A DNA stretch of 64,000 nucleotides from Colletes latitarsis (lineage: Eukaryota; Arthropoda; Insecta; Hymenoptera; Colletidae), in NCBI RefSeq assembly GCF_051014445.1, contig NW_027488366.1, forward strand, positions 17,440,001 to 17,504,000, in the 5' to 3' direction. Position numbers and translations under genes: made by a program. How positions within the stretch are numbered: the first letter of the stretch is position 1; every line of letters starts with the position of its first letter. Of the stretch, positions 11,601 through 24,000 are shown piece by piece. A model generated the notes under the pieces. That model saw only the letters and a program-made list of their open reading frames with translations, had not been told where the DNA came from and searched no databases.

Positions 11601-14600
11601 AGTCTGATGTGGTCAAATCCCAGACCTATCCGAGACTTAACTTGTGTTATCCTCTAAAATATTGATCGAAACCAGGTTTAATCGACTGTTTCAGCGTGGT
11701 ACCACATTACTACGTGATACAATCCAGAAACAGCCCAGGATATAGCCATGAAGTATGAGAAATATGCGAAAGTATGAGCCTGATGAGGGCAAATCCTAGA
11801 CCTAACCAAAACCTAACATGCGTTATCCTCTAAAATATTTATCAAGACCAGGTTTAATTGAATGTTTCAGTGTGGTACCACATTACTACGTGAACCAAAC
11901 CAGAAAAAACCCAGGATCCGTTCAACAAGTATGTTAAAACTGCGACAGTATGACCCTGATGAGGGCAAATCCCAGGCCTAACCTAGACCTAACATGCGTT
12001 GTCCTCTAGAATATTGATGGAAATCAGGTTTAATTGACTGTTTCAGTGTGGTCCCACATTACTACGTGATCCAAACCAGAGAAAACCCAGGATCCGTTCA
12101 ACAAGTATGTGAAGAATGCGAAAGTATGAGTCTGATGAGTGAAAATCCCAGGCCTAACCTAGACCTAACATGCGTTATCCTCAAAAATATTGATCGAAAC
12201 CTGGTTTAATCGACTGTTTCAGTGTGGTACCACATTACTATGTGATCCAAACCAGAAAATAACCCAGGATCTGTTCAACGAGTATGTGAAAATCGCGAAA
12301 GTATGAGCCTGATGAGGGCAAATCCCAGACATATCCCAGACCTAACTTGCGTTGTGCTCTAAAATATTGATCGAAACCAGGTTTAATCGACTGTTTCAGT
12401 GTGGTACTACATTACTGCGTGATGCAATCCAGAAAAAGCCCAGGATCTAGCCATCAAGTATGAGAAATATGCGAAAGAATGAGCCTGATGAGAGCAAATC
12501 TCAGACCTAACCTAGACCTAACACGAATTATTCTCTAAAATATTGATCGAGACCAGGTTTAATCGACTGTTTCAGTGTGGTACCACATTACTACGTGATC
12601 CAAACCAGAAAAAACCGAGGATCAGTTCAACAAGTATGTGAAGAATGCGAAAGTATGAGCCTGATGAGGGCAAATCCCAGACCTATCCCAGACCTCACTT
12701 GCGTTGTCCTCTAAGATATTGATGGAAACCAGGTTTAATTGACTGTTTCAGTGTTGTACTTCATTACTACGTGATGCAATCCAGAAAAAGCCCAGGATCT
12801 AGCCATCAAGTATGAGAAATATGCGAAAGAATGAGCCTGATGAGAGCAAATCTCAGACCTAACCTAGACCTAACATGAATTATTCTCTAAAATATTGATC
12901 GAGACCAGGTTTAATCGACTGTTTCAGTATGGTACCACATTACTACGTGATCCAAACCAGAAAAAACCGAGGATCAGTTCAACAAGTATGTGAAGAATGC
13001 GAAAGTATGAGTCTGATGAGTGAAAATCCCAGGGTTATCCTAGACCTAACATGCGTTATCCTCTAAAATATTGATCGAAACCAGGTTTAATCGACTGTTT
13101 CAGTGTGGTATCACACTACTACGTGACCCAAACCAGAGAAAACCCATGATCTGTTCAACAAATATGTGAAAAACGCGAAAGTATGAGCCTGATGAGGGCA
13201 AGTCCCAGACCTATCCCAGACCTAACTTGCGTTATCCTCTAAAATATTGATCGAAACCAGGTTGAATTGACCGTTTCAGTGTGGTACCACATTACTACCT
13301 GATCCAAACCAGAAGAAACCCAGGATATCGTTCAACAAGTATGTGAAGGATGCGAAAGTATGAGTCTGATCAGTGAAAATCTCAGGCCTTACCTAGACCT
13401 AACTTGCGTTGTCCTCTAAAATATTGATGGAAACCTGGTTTCATTGACTGTTTCAGTGTGGTACTACATTACTGCGTGATGCAATCCAGAAAAAGCCCAG
13501 GATCTAGCCATCAAGTATGAGAAATATGCGAAAGAATGAGCCTGATGAGAGCAAATCCCAGACCTAACCTAGACCTAACATGCGTTATCCTCTAAAATAT
13601 TGAGCGAAACCAGGTTTAATGGACTGTTTCAGTGGGGTACCACACTACTTCGTGATCCAAACCAGTAAAAACCCAGGATCTGTGCAACAAGTATGTGAAA
13701 AACGCGAAACTGTGAGCCTGATGGGGGCAAATCTTAGACCTAACCCAGACCTAAGATGCGTTATCATCTAAAATATTTATCCAGACCAGGTTTAATTGAC
13801 TGTTTCAGCGTGGTACCACATTACTACGTGATCCAAAACAGAAAAAACCCAGGATCTGTTCAACAAGTATTTGAAAAACGCGAAAGTATGAGCCTGATGA
13901 GGGCAAATCCCAGACATATCCCAGACCTAACTTGCGTTGTCCTCTAAGATATTGATGGAAACCAGGTTTAATTGACTGTTTCAGTGTTGTACTACATTAC
14001 TACGTGATGCAATCCAGAAAAAGCCCAGGATCTAGCCATCAAGTATGAGAAATATGCGAAAGAATGATCCTGATGAGAGCGAATCCCAGACCTAACCTAG
14101 ACCTAAGATGCGTTATCCTCTAAAATATTGAGCGAAACCAGGTTTAATGGACTGTTTCAGTGTGGTACCACTTCACTACGTGATCCACTCCAGAACTAGC
14201 CCAGGATCTAGCCATGAAGTATGAGAAATATGCGAAAGCCAGAGCCTGATGAGGGCAAATCCTAGACCTATCCCAGACCTAACTTGCGATATCCTCCAAA
14301 ATATTGATCGAAACCAGGTTTAATTAACTGTTTCAGCGTGGTACCACATTACTACGTGATACAATCCAGAAACAGCCCAGGATCTAGCCATGAAGTATGA
14401 GAAATATGCGAAAGTATGAGCCTGATGAGGGCAAATCCTAGACCTAACCCAGACCTAACATGCGTTATCCTCGAAAATATTTATCAAGACCAGGTTTAGT
14501 TGATTGTTTCAGTGTGGTCCCACATTACTATGTGATCCAAACCAGAAAAAACCCAGGCTCTGTTCAACGAGTATGTGAAGTGTGCGAAAGTATGAGTCTG

Positions 14601-14987
14601 ATGAGGTCAAATCCCAGACCTATCCCAGACCTAACTTGCGTTATCCTCTAAAATATTGATCGAAACCAGGTTAAATCGACTGTTTCAGTGTGGTACCACA
14701 TTACTACGTGATCCAAACCAGAAAAAACCCAGGATCAGTTCTACAAGTATGTGAAGAATGCGAAAGTATGAGTCTGATGAGTGAAAATCCCAGGGCTAAC
14801 CTAGACCTAACATGCGTTATCCTCTAAAATATTGATCCAAACCAGGTTTAATGGACTGTTTCAGTGTGGTACCACACTACTACGTGATACAAACCAGAAA
14901 AAACCCTGGATCTGTTCAACAAGTATGTGAAAAACCCGAAAGTATGAGCCTGATGAGGGCAAATCCCAGACCTATCCCACACCTCAC

Positions 14988-15515
14988 TTGCGTTGTCCTC
15001 TAAGATATTGATGGAAACCAGGTTTAATTGACTGTTTCAGTGTTGTACTTCATTACTACGTGATGCAATCCAGAAAAAGCCCAGGATCTAGCCATCAAGT
15101 ATGAGAAATATGCGAAAGAATGAGCCTGATGAGAGCAAATCCCAGACCTAACCTAGACCTAACATGAATTATTCTCTAAAATATTGATCGAAACCAGGTT
15201 TAATTGACTGTTTCAGTGTGGTCCCACATTACTACGTGATCGAAACCAGAAAAAACCCAGGATCCGTTCAACAAGTATGTGAAGAATGTGAAAGTATGAG
15301 CCTGATGAGTGAAAATCCCAGGCCTAACCTAGACCTAACATGCGTTATCCTCAAGAATATTGATCGAAACCTGGTTTAATCGACTGTTTCAGTGTGGTAC
15401 CACATTACTATGTGATCCAAACCAGAAAATAACCCAGGATCTGTTCAACGAGTATGTGAAGAATGCGAAAGTATGAGTCCGTTCAGTGAAAATCCCAGGG
15501 CTAACCTAGATCTAA
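14988..15515 (+). repeat. Recurring three-monomer cassette, example 1
   Basis: Three monomers occur in a fixed order. The first (14,988) has 'taagatattgatgg' and 'gttgtacttcatt' (B type). The second (15,164) starts 'atgaattattctc' and has 'gtggtcccacatt' (A type). The third (15,340) has 'gaaacctggtttaatcg', 'tactatgtgatcc' and 'agaaaataaccc'. The same order, whole or partial, appears near 5.5, 10.0-10.7, 11.3-11.6, 36.5-37.0, 39.0-39.4 and 39.8-40.2 kb. It looks like an early higher-order unit dispersed through the array. Confidence 0.8.
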
Positions 15516-15794
15516 CATGCGTTATCCTCAAAAATATTGATCGAAACCTGGTTTAATCGACTGTTTCAGTGTGGTACCACATTACTATGTGATCCAAACC
15601 AGAAAATAACCCAGGATCTGTTCAACAAGTATGTGAAAAACGCGAAAGTATGAGTCTGATGTGGTCAAATCCCAGACCTATCCGAGACTTAACTTGTGTT
15701 ATCCTCTAAAATATTGATCGAAGCCAGGTTTAATCGACTGTTTCAGCGTGGTACCACATTACTACGTGATACAATCCAGAAACAGCCCAGGATA

Positions 15795-18700
15795 TAGCCA
15801 TGAAGTATGAGAAATATGCGAAAGTATGAGCCTGATGAGGGCAAATCCTAGACCTAACCCAAACCTAACATGCGTTATCCTCTAAAATATTTATCAAGAC
15901 CAGGTTTAATAGAATGTTTCAGTGTGGTACCACGTTACTACGTGAACCAAACCAGAAAAAACCCAGGATCCGTTCAACAAGTATGTTAAAACTGCGACAG
16001 TATGACCCTGATGTGGGCAAATCCCAGGCCTAACCTAGACCTAACATGCGTTGTCCTCTAGAATATTGATGGAAACCAGGTTTAATTGTCTGTTTCAGTG
16101 TTGCACTTCATTACTACGTGATGCAATCCAGAAAAAGCCCAGGATCTAGCCATCAAGTATGAGAAATATGCGAAAGAATGAGCCTGATGAGGGCGAATCC
16201 CAGACCTAACCTAGACCTAACATGCGTTATCATCTAAAATATTGAGCGAAACCAGGTTTAATGGACTGTTTCAGTGTGGTACCACACTACTTCGTGATCC
16301 AAACCAGAAAAAACCCAGGATCTGTTCAACAAGTATGTGAAAAACGCTAAACTGTGAGCCTGATGAGGGCAAATCTTAGACCTAACCCAGACCTAAGATG
16401 CGTTATCCTCTAAAATATTTATCCAGACCAGGTTTAATGGACTGTTTCAGTGTGGTACCACACTACTTCGTGATCCAAACCAGAGAAAGCCCAGGATCTG
16501 TTTAAGAAGTATGTGAAAAACGCTAAACTGTGAGCCTGATGAGGGCAAATCTTAGACCTAACCCAGACCTAAGATGCGTTATCCTCTAAAATATTTATCC
16601 AGACCAGGTTTCATTGAATGAATCAGTGTGGTACCACTTTGCTACCTGATACAATCCAGAAACAGCCCAGGATCTAGCCATGAAGTATGAGAAATATGCG
16701 AAAGTATGAGCCAGATGAGGGCAAATCCTAGACCTAACCCAAACCTAACATGCGTTATCCTCTAAAATATTTATCAAGAAAAGGTTTAATTGACTGTTTC
16801 AGCGTGGTACCACATTACTACGTGATCCAATCCAGAAACAGCCCAGGATCTAGCCATGAAGTATGAGAAATATGCGAAAGTATGAGCCTGATGAGGGCAA
16901 ATCCTAGACCTAACCCAGACCTAACATGCGTTATCCTGTAAAATATTTATCAAGATCAGGTTTAATTGATTGTTTCTGTGTGGTCCCACATTACTACGTG
17001 ATCCAAACCAGAAAAAACCCAGGATCTGTTCAACATGTATGAGAAATATGCGAAAGAATGAGCCTTATGAGAGCAAATCCCAGACATATCCAAGACCTAA
17101 CTTGCGTTGTCCTCTAAGATATTGATGGAAACCAGGTTTAATTGACTGTTTCGGTGTTGTACTTCATTACTACGTGATGCAATCCAGAAAAAGCCCAGGA
17201 TCTAGCCATCAAGTATGAGAAATATGCGAAAGAATGAGCCTGATGAGAGCAAATCCTAGACCTAACCTAGAGCTAACATGCGTTATCCTCTAAAATATTG
17301 AGCCAAACCAGGTTTAATTGACTGTTTCAGCGTGGTCCCACATTACTACGTGATCCAAACCAGAAAAAACCCACGATCCGTTCAACAAGTATGTGAAGAA
17401 TGCGAAAGTATGAGTCTGATGAGGTCAAATCCCAGACCTATCCCAGACTTAACTTGCGTTATCCTCTAAAATATTGATCGAAACCAGGTTTAATTGACTG
17501 TTTCAGCGTGGTACCACACTACTACGTGATCCAAACCAGAAAAAACCCAGGATCTGTTCAACAAGTGTGTGAAAAACGCGAAAGTATGAGCCTGATGAGG
17601 TCAAATCCCAGACATATCCAAGACCTAACTTGCGTTGTCCTCTAAGATATTGATGGAAACCAGGTTTAATTGACTGTTTCGGTGTTGTACTTCATTACTA
17701 CGTGATGCAATCCAGAAAAAGCCCAGGATCTAGCCATCAAGTATGAGAAATATGCGAAAGAATGAGCCTGATGAGAGCAAATCCTAGACCTAACCTAGAG
17801 CTAACATGCGTTATCATCTAAAATATTGAGCCAAACCAGGTTTAATTGACTGTTTCAGCGTGGTCCCACATTACTACGTGATCCAAACCAGAAAAAACCC
17901 AGGATCCGTTCAACAAGTATGTGAAGAATGCGAAAGTATGAGTCTGATGAGGTCAAATCCCAGACCTATCCCAGACTTAACTTGCGTTATCCTCTAAAAT
18001 ATTGATCGAAACCAGGTTTAATTGACTGTTTCAGCGTGGTACCACACTTCTACGTGATCCAAACCAGAAAAAACCCAGGATCTGTTCAACAAGTATGTGA
18101 AAAACGCTAAACTGTGCGCCTGATGAGGGCAAATCATAGACCTAACCCAGACCTAAGATGCGTTATCCTCTAAAATATTTATCCAGACCAGGTTTCATTG
18201 AATGAATCAGTGTGGTACCACTTTGCTACCTGATACAATCCAGAAACAGCCCAGGATCTGGCCATGAAGTATGAGAAATATGCGAAAGTAAGAGCCTGAT
18301 GAGGGCAAATCCTAGACCTATCCCAGACCTAACTTGCGTTATCCTCTAAAATATTGATCGAATCCAGGTTTAATTGACTGTTTCAGCGTGGTACCACACT
18401 ACTACGTGATCCAAACCAGAAAAAACCCAGGATCTGTTCAACAAGTGTGTGAAAAACGCGAAAGTATGAGCCTGATGAGGGCAAATCCCAGACCTATCCC
18501 AGACTTAACTTGCGTTATCCTCTAAAATATTGATCGAAACCAGGTTTAATCGACAGTTTCAGCGTGGTACCACATTACTACGTGATACAATCCAGAAAAA
18601 GCCCAGGATCTAGCCATCAAGTATGAGAAATATACGAAAGAATGAGCCTGATGAGAGCAAATCCCAGACCTAACCTAGACCTAACATGAATTATTCTCTA

Positions 18701-21074
18701 AAATATTGATCAAAAACAGGTTTAATTGACTGTTTCAGTGTGGTACCACATTACTACGTGATCCAATCCAGAAATAGCCCAGGCTCTAGCCATGAAGTAT
18801 GAGAAATATGCGAAAGTATGAGCCTGATGAGGGCAAATCCTAGACCTAACCCAGACCTAACATGCGTTATTCTCTAAAATATTTCTCAAGACCAGGTTTA
18901 ATTGAATGTTTCAGTGTGGTACCACATTACTACGTTATCAAAACCAGAAAAAACCCAGGATCCGTTCAACAAGTATGAGAAATATGCGAAAGAATGAGCC
19001 TGATGAGAGCAAATTTCAGACCTAACCTAGACCTAACATGAATTATTCTCTAAAATATTGATCGAAACCAGGTTTAGTCGACTGTTTCAGTGTGGTCCCA
19101 CATTACTACGTGATCCAAACCAGAAAAAACCCAGGATCCGTTCAACAAGTATGTGAAGAATGCGAAAGTATGGGTCTGATGAGTGAAAATCCCAGGGCAA
19201 ACCTAGACCTAACATGCGTTATCCTCTAAAATATTGATCCAAACCAGGTTTAATGGACTGCTTCAGTGTGGTACCACTTTACTACGTGATCCAAAGCAGA
19301 AAAAACCCTCGATCAGGTCAACATGTATGTTAAAACTGCGGAAGTATGACCCTGATGTGGGCAAATCCCAGGCCTAACCTAGACCTAACATGCGTTGTCC
19401 TCTAAAATATAGATGGAAACCAGGTTTAATTGACTGTTTCAGTGTTGTACTTCATTACTACGTGATGCAATCCAGAAAAAGCCCAGGATCTAGCCATCAA
19501 GTATGAGAAATATGCGAAAGAATGAGCCTGATGAGAGCTAATCCCAAACCTTACCTAGACCTAACACGAATTATTCTCTAAAATATTGATCGAAACCAGG
19601 TTTAATTGACTGTTTCAGTGTTGTACTTCATTACTACGTGATCCAAACCCGAAAAAACCCAGGATCTGTTCAACATGTATGAGAAATATGCGTAAGAATG
19701 AGCCTGATGAGAGCAAATCCCAGACCTATCCTAGACCTAACATGAATTATTCTCTAAAATATTGATCGAAAACAGGTATACTTGACTGTTTCAGTGTGGT
19801 CCCACATTACTACGTGATCCAAACCAGAAGAAACCCAGGATCCGTACAACAAGTATGTGAAGAATGCGATAGTATGAGTCTGATGAGTGAAAATCCCAGA
19901 CCTAACTTAGACCAAACATGCGTTATCCTCTAAAATATTGATCCAAACCAGGTTTAATGGACTGTTTCAGCGTGGTACCACACTACTACGTGATCCAAAC
20001 CAGAAAAAACCCAGGATCTGTTCAACAAGTGTGTGAAAAACGCGAAAGTATGAGCCTGATGAGGGCAAATCCCAGACATGTCCAAGACCTAACTTGCGTT
20101 GTCCTCTAAGATATTGATGGAAACCAGGTTTAATTGACTGTTTCACTGTTGTACTTCATTACTACGTGATGCAATCCAGAAAAAGCCCAGGATCTAGCCA
20201 TCAAGTATGAGAAATATGCGAAAGAATGAGCCTGATGAGAGCAAATCCTAGACCTAACCTAGAGCTAACATGCGTTATCCTCTAAAATATTGAGCCAAAC
20301 CAGGTTTAATTGACTGTTTCAGCGTGGTCCCACATTACTACGTGATCCAAACCAGAAAAAACCCAGGATCCGTTCAACAAGTATGTGAAGAATGCGAAAG
20401 TATGAGTCTGATGAGGTCAAATCCCAGACCTATCCCATACTTAACTTGCGTTATCCTCTAAAATATTGATCGAAACCAGGTTTAATCGACTGTTTCAGCG
20501 TGGTACCACATTACTACGTGATACAATCCAGAAAAAGCCCAGGATCTAGCCATCAAGTATGAGAAATATACGAAAGAATGAGCCTGATGAGAGCAAATCC
20601 CAGACCTAACCTAGACCTAACATGAATTATTCTCTAAAATATTGATCAAAAACAGGTTTAATTGACTGTTTCAGTGTGGTACCACATTACTACGTGATCC
20701 AATCCAGAAATAGCCCAGGATCTAGCCATGAAGTATGAGAAATATGCGAAAGTATGAGCCTGATGAGGGCAAATCCTAGACCTAACCCAGACCTAACATG
20801 CGTTATTCTGTAAAATTTTTATCAAGACCAGGTTTAATTGAATGTTTCATTGTGGTACCTCATTACTACGTGATCAAAACCAGAAAAAACCCAGGATCCG
20901 TTCAACAAGTATGTGAAGAATGCGAAAGTATGAGTCTGATGAGGGAAAATCTCAGGCCATTCCTAGACCTAACTTGCGTTGTCCTCTAAAATATTGATGG
21001 AAACCAGGTTTCATTGACTGTTTCAGTGTGATACCACATTACTACGTGATGCAATCCAGAAAACGCCCAGGATC
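15795..21074 (+). repeat. Tandem block duplication I, copy 1 (30 monomers)
   Basis: From about 15,795 to 18,975 this block matches sequence 5,280 bp downstream (30 x 176). From about 18,978 to 21,081 the offset is 5,456 bp (31 x 176). Reading line against line I found five substitutions (16,089; 16,365; 16,491; 18,049; 19,183). The change of offset means copy 1 is one monomer shorter than copy 2. The block mixes A, B, C and D-type monomers in a fixed order. Left breakpoint evidence: similarity to the downstream copy drops at 'gatatagcc' (15,794). Confidence 0.93.
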
Positions 21075-24000
21075 TAGCCATGAAGTATGAGAAATATGCG
21101 AAAGTATGAGCCTGATGAGGGCAAATCCTAGACCTAACCCAAACCTAACATGCGTTATCCTCTAAAATATTTATCAAGACCAGGTTTAATAGAATGTTTC
21201 AGTGTGGTACCACGTTACTACGTGAACCAAACCAGAAAAAACCCAGGATCCGTTCAACAAGTATGTTAAAACTGCGACAGTATGACCCTGATGTGGGCAA
21301 ATCCCAGGCCTAACCTAGACCTAACATGCGTTGTCCTCTAGAATATTGATGGAAACCAGGTTTAATTGACTGTTTCAGTGTTGCACTTCATTACTACGTG
21401 ATGCAATCCAGAAAAAGCCCAGGATCTAGCCATCAAGTATGAGAAATATGCGAAAGAATGAGCCTGATGAGGGCGAATCCCAGACCTAACCTAGACCTAA
21501 CATGCGTTATCATCTAAAATATTGAGCGAAACCAGGTTTAATGGACTGTTTCAGTGTGGTACCACACTACTTCGTGATCCAAACCAGAAAAAACCCAGGA
21601 TCTGTTCAACAAGTATGTGAAAAACGCTAAACTGTGAGCCTGATAAGGGCAAATCTTAGACCTAACCCAGACCTAAGATGCGTTATCCTCTAAAATATTT
21701 ATCCAGACCAGGTTTAATGGACTGTTTCAGTGTGGTACCACACTACTTCGTGATCCAAACCAGAGAAAGCGCAGGATCTGTTTAAGAAGTATGTGAAAAA
21801 CGCTAAACTGTGAGCCTGATGAGGGCAAATCTTAGACCTAACCCAGACCTAAGATGCGTTATCCTCTAAAATATTTATCCAGACCAGGTTTCATTGAATG
21901 AATCAGTGTGGTACCACTTTGCTACCTGATACAATCCAGAAACAGCCCAGGATCTAGCCATGAAGTATGAGAAATATGCGAAAGTATGAGCCAGATGAGG
22001 GCAAATCCTAGACCTAACCCAAACCTAACATGCGTTATCCTCTAAAATATTTATCAAGAAAAGGTTTAATTGACTGTTTCAGCGTGGTACCACATTACTA
22101 CGTGATCCAATCCAGAAACAGCCCAGGATCTAGCCATGAAGTATGAGAAATATGCGAAAGTATGAGCCTGATGAGGGCAAATCCTAGACCTAACCCAGAC
22201 CTAACATGCGTTATCCTGTAAAATATTTATCAAGATCAGGTTTAATTGATTGTTTCTGTGTGGTCCCACATTACTACGTGATCCAAACCAGAAAAAACCC
22301 AGGATCTGTTCAACATGTATGAGAAATATGCGAAAGAATGAGCCTTATGAGAGCAAATCCCAGACATATCCAAGACCTAACTTGCGTTGTCCTCTAAGAT
22401 ATTGATGGAAACCAGGTTTAATTGACTGTTTCGGTGTTGTACTTCATTACTACGTGATGCAATCCAGAAAAAGCCCAGGATCTAGCCATCAAGTATGAGA
22501 AATATGCGAAAGAATGAGCCTGATGAGAGCAAATCCTAGACCTAACCTAGAGCTAACATGCGTTATCCTCTAAAATATTGAGCCAAACCAGGTTTAATTG
22601 ACTGTTTCAGCGTGGTCCCACATTACTACGTGATCCAAACCAGAAAAAACCCACGATCCGTTCAACAAGTATGTGAAGAATGCGAAAGTATGAGTCTGAT
22701 GAGGTCAAATCCCAGACCTATCCCAGACTTAACTTGCGTTATCCTCTAAAATATTGATCGAAACCAGGTTTAATTGACTGTTTCAGCGTGGTACCACACT
22801 ACTACGTGATCCAAACCAGAAAAAACCCAGGATCTGTTCAACAAGTGTGTGAAAAACGCGAAAGTATGAGCCTGATGAGGTCAAATCCCAGACATATCCA
22901 AGACCTAACTTGCGTTGTCCTCTAAGATATTGATGGAAACCAGGTTTAATTGACTGTTTCGGTGTTGTACTTCATTACTACGTGATGCAATCCAGAAAAA
23001 GCCCAGGATCTAGCCATCAAGTATGAGAAATATGCGAAAGAATGAGCCTGATGAGAGCAAATCCTAGACCTAACCTAGAGCTAACATGCGTTATCATCTA
23101 AAATATTGAGCCAAACCAGGTTTAATTGACTGTTTCAGCGTGGTCCCACATTACTACGTGATCCAAACCAGAAAAAACCCAGGATCCGTTCAACAAGTAT
23201 GTGAAGAATGCGAAAGTATGAGTCTGATGAGGTCAAATCCCAGACCTATCCCAGACTTAACTTGCGTTATCCTCTAAAATATTGATCGAAACCAGGTTTA
23301 ATTGACTGTTTCAGCGTGGTACCACACTACTACGTGATCCAAACCAGAAAAAACCCAGGATCTGTTCAACAAGTATGTGAAAAACGCTAAACTGTGCGCC
23401 TGATGAGGGCAAATCATAGACCTAACCCAGACCTAAGATGCGTTATCCTCTAAAATATTTATCCAGACCAGGTTTCATTGAATGAATCAGTGTGGTACCA
23501 CTTTGCTACCTGATACAATCCAGAAACAGCCCAGGATCTGGCCATGAAGTATGAGAAATATGCGAAAGTAAGAGCCTGATGAGGGCAAATCCTAGACCTA
23601 TCCCAGACCTAACTTGCGTTATCCTCTAAAATATTGATCGAATCCAGGTTTAATTGACTGTTTCAGCGTGGTACCACACTACTACGTGATCCAAACCAGA
23701 AAAAACCCAGGATCTGTTCAACAAGTGTGTGAAAAACGCGAAAGTATGAGCCTGATGAGGGCAAATCCCAGACCTATCCCAGACTTAACTTGCGTTATCC
23801 TCTAAAATATTGATCGAAACCAGGTTTAATCGACAGTTTCAGCGTGGTACCACATTACTACGTGATACAATCCAGAAAAAGCCCAGGATCTAGCCATCAA
23901 GTATGAGAAATATACGAAAGAATGAGCCTGATGAGAGCAAATCCCAGACCTAACCTAGACCTAACATGAATTATTCTCTAAAATATTGATCAAAAACAGG

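Larger units (their letters stand above)
726..15794 (+). repeat. Heterogeneous satellite domain with short local duplications
   Basis: This stretch holds about 85 monomers of subfamilies A and B, with C- and D-like variants, in no single long-period order. Local duplications are visible. A 'caggccgtacctag' variant recurs 880 bp apart (1,587 and 2,467). A 4-monomer repeat links 7.45-7.78 kb to 8.15-8.48 kb. A 352-bp step separates two 'gagaccagg' monomers at 12,549 and 12,901. Longer-range relatives are 2.2 and 5.9 kb, and 11.4-11.9 and 15.5-15.9 kb. Neighbouring copies differ more from one another than in the right half, suggesting older or less homogenised sequence. No gene or other feature is seen. 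Confidence 0.9.
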
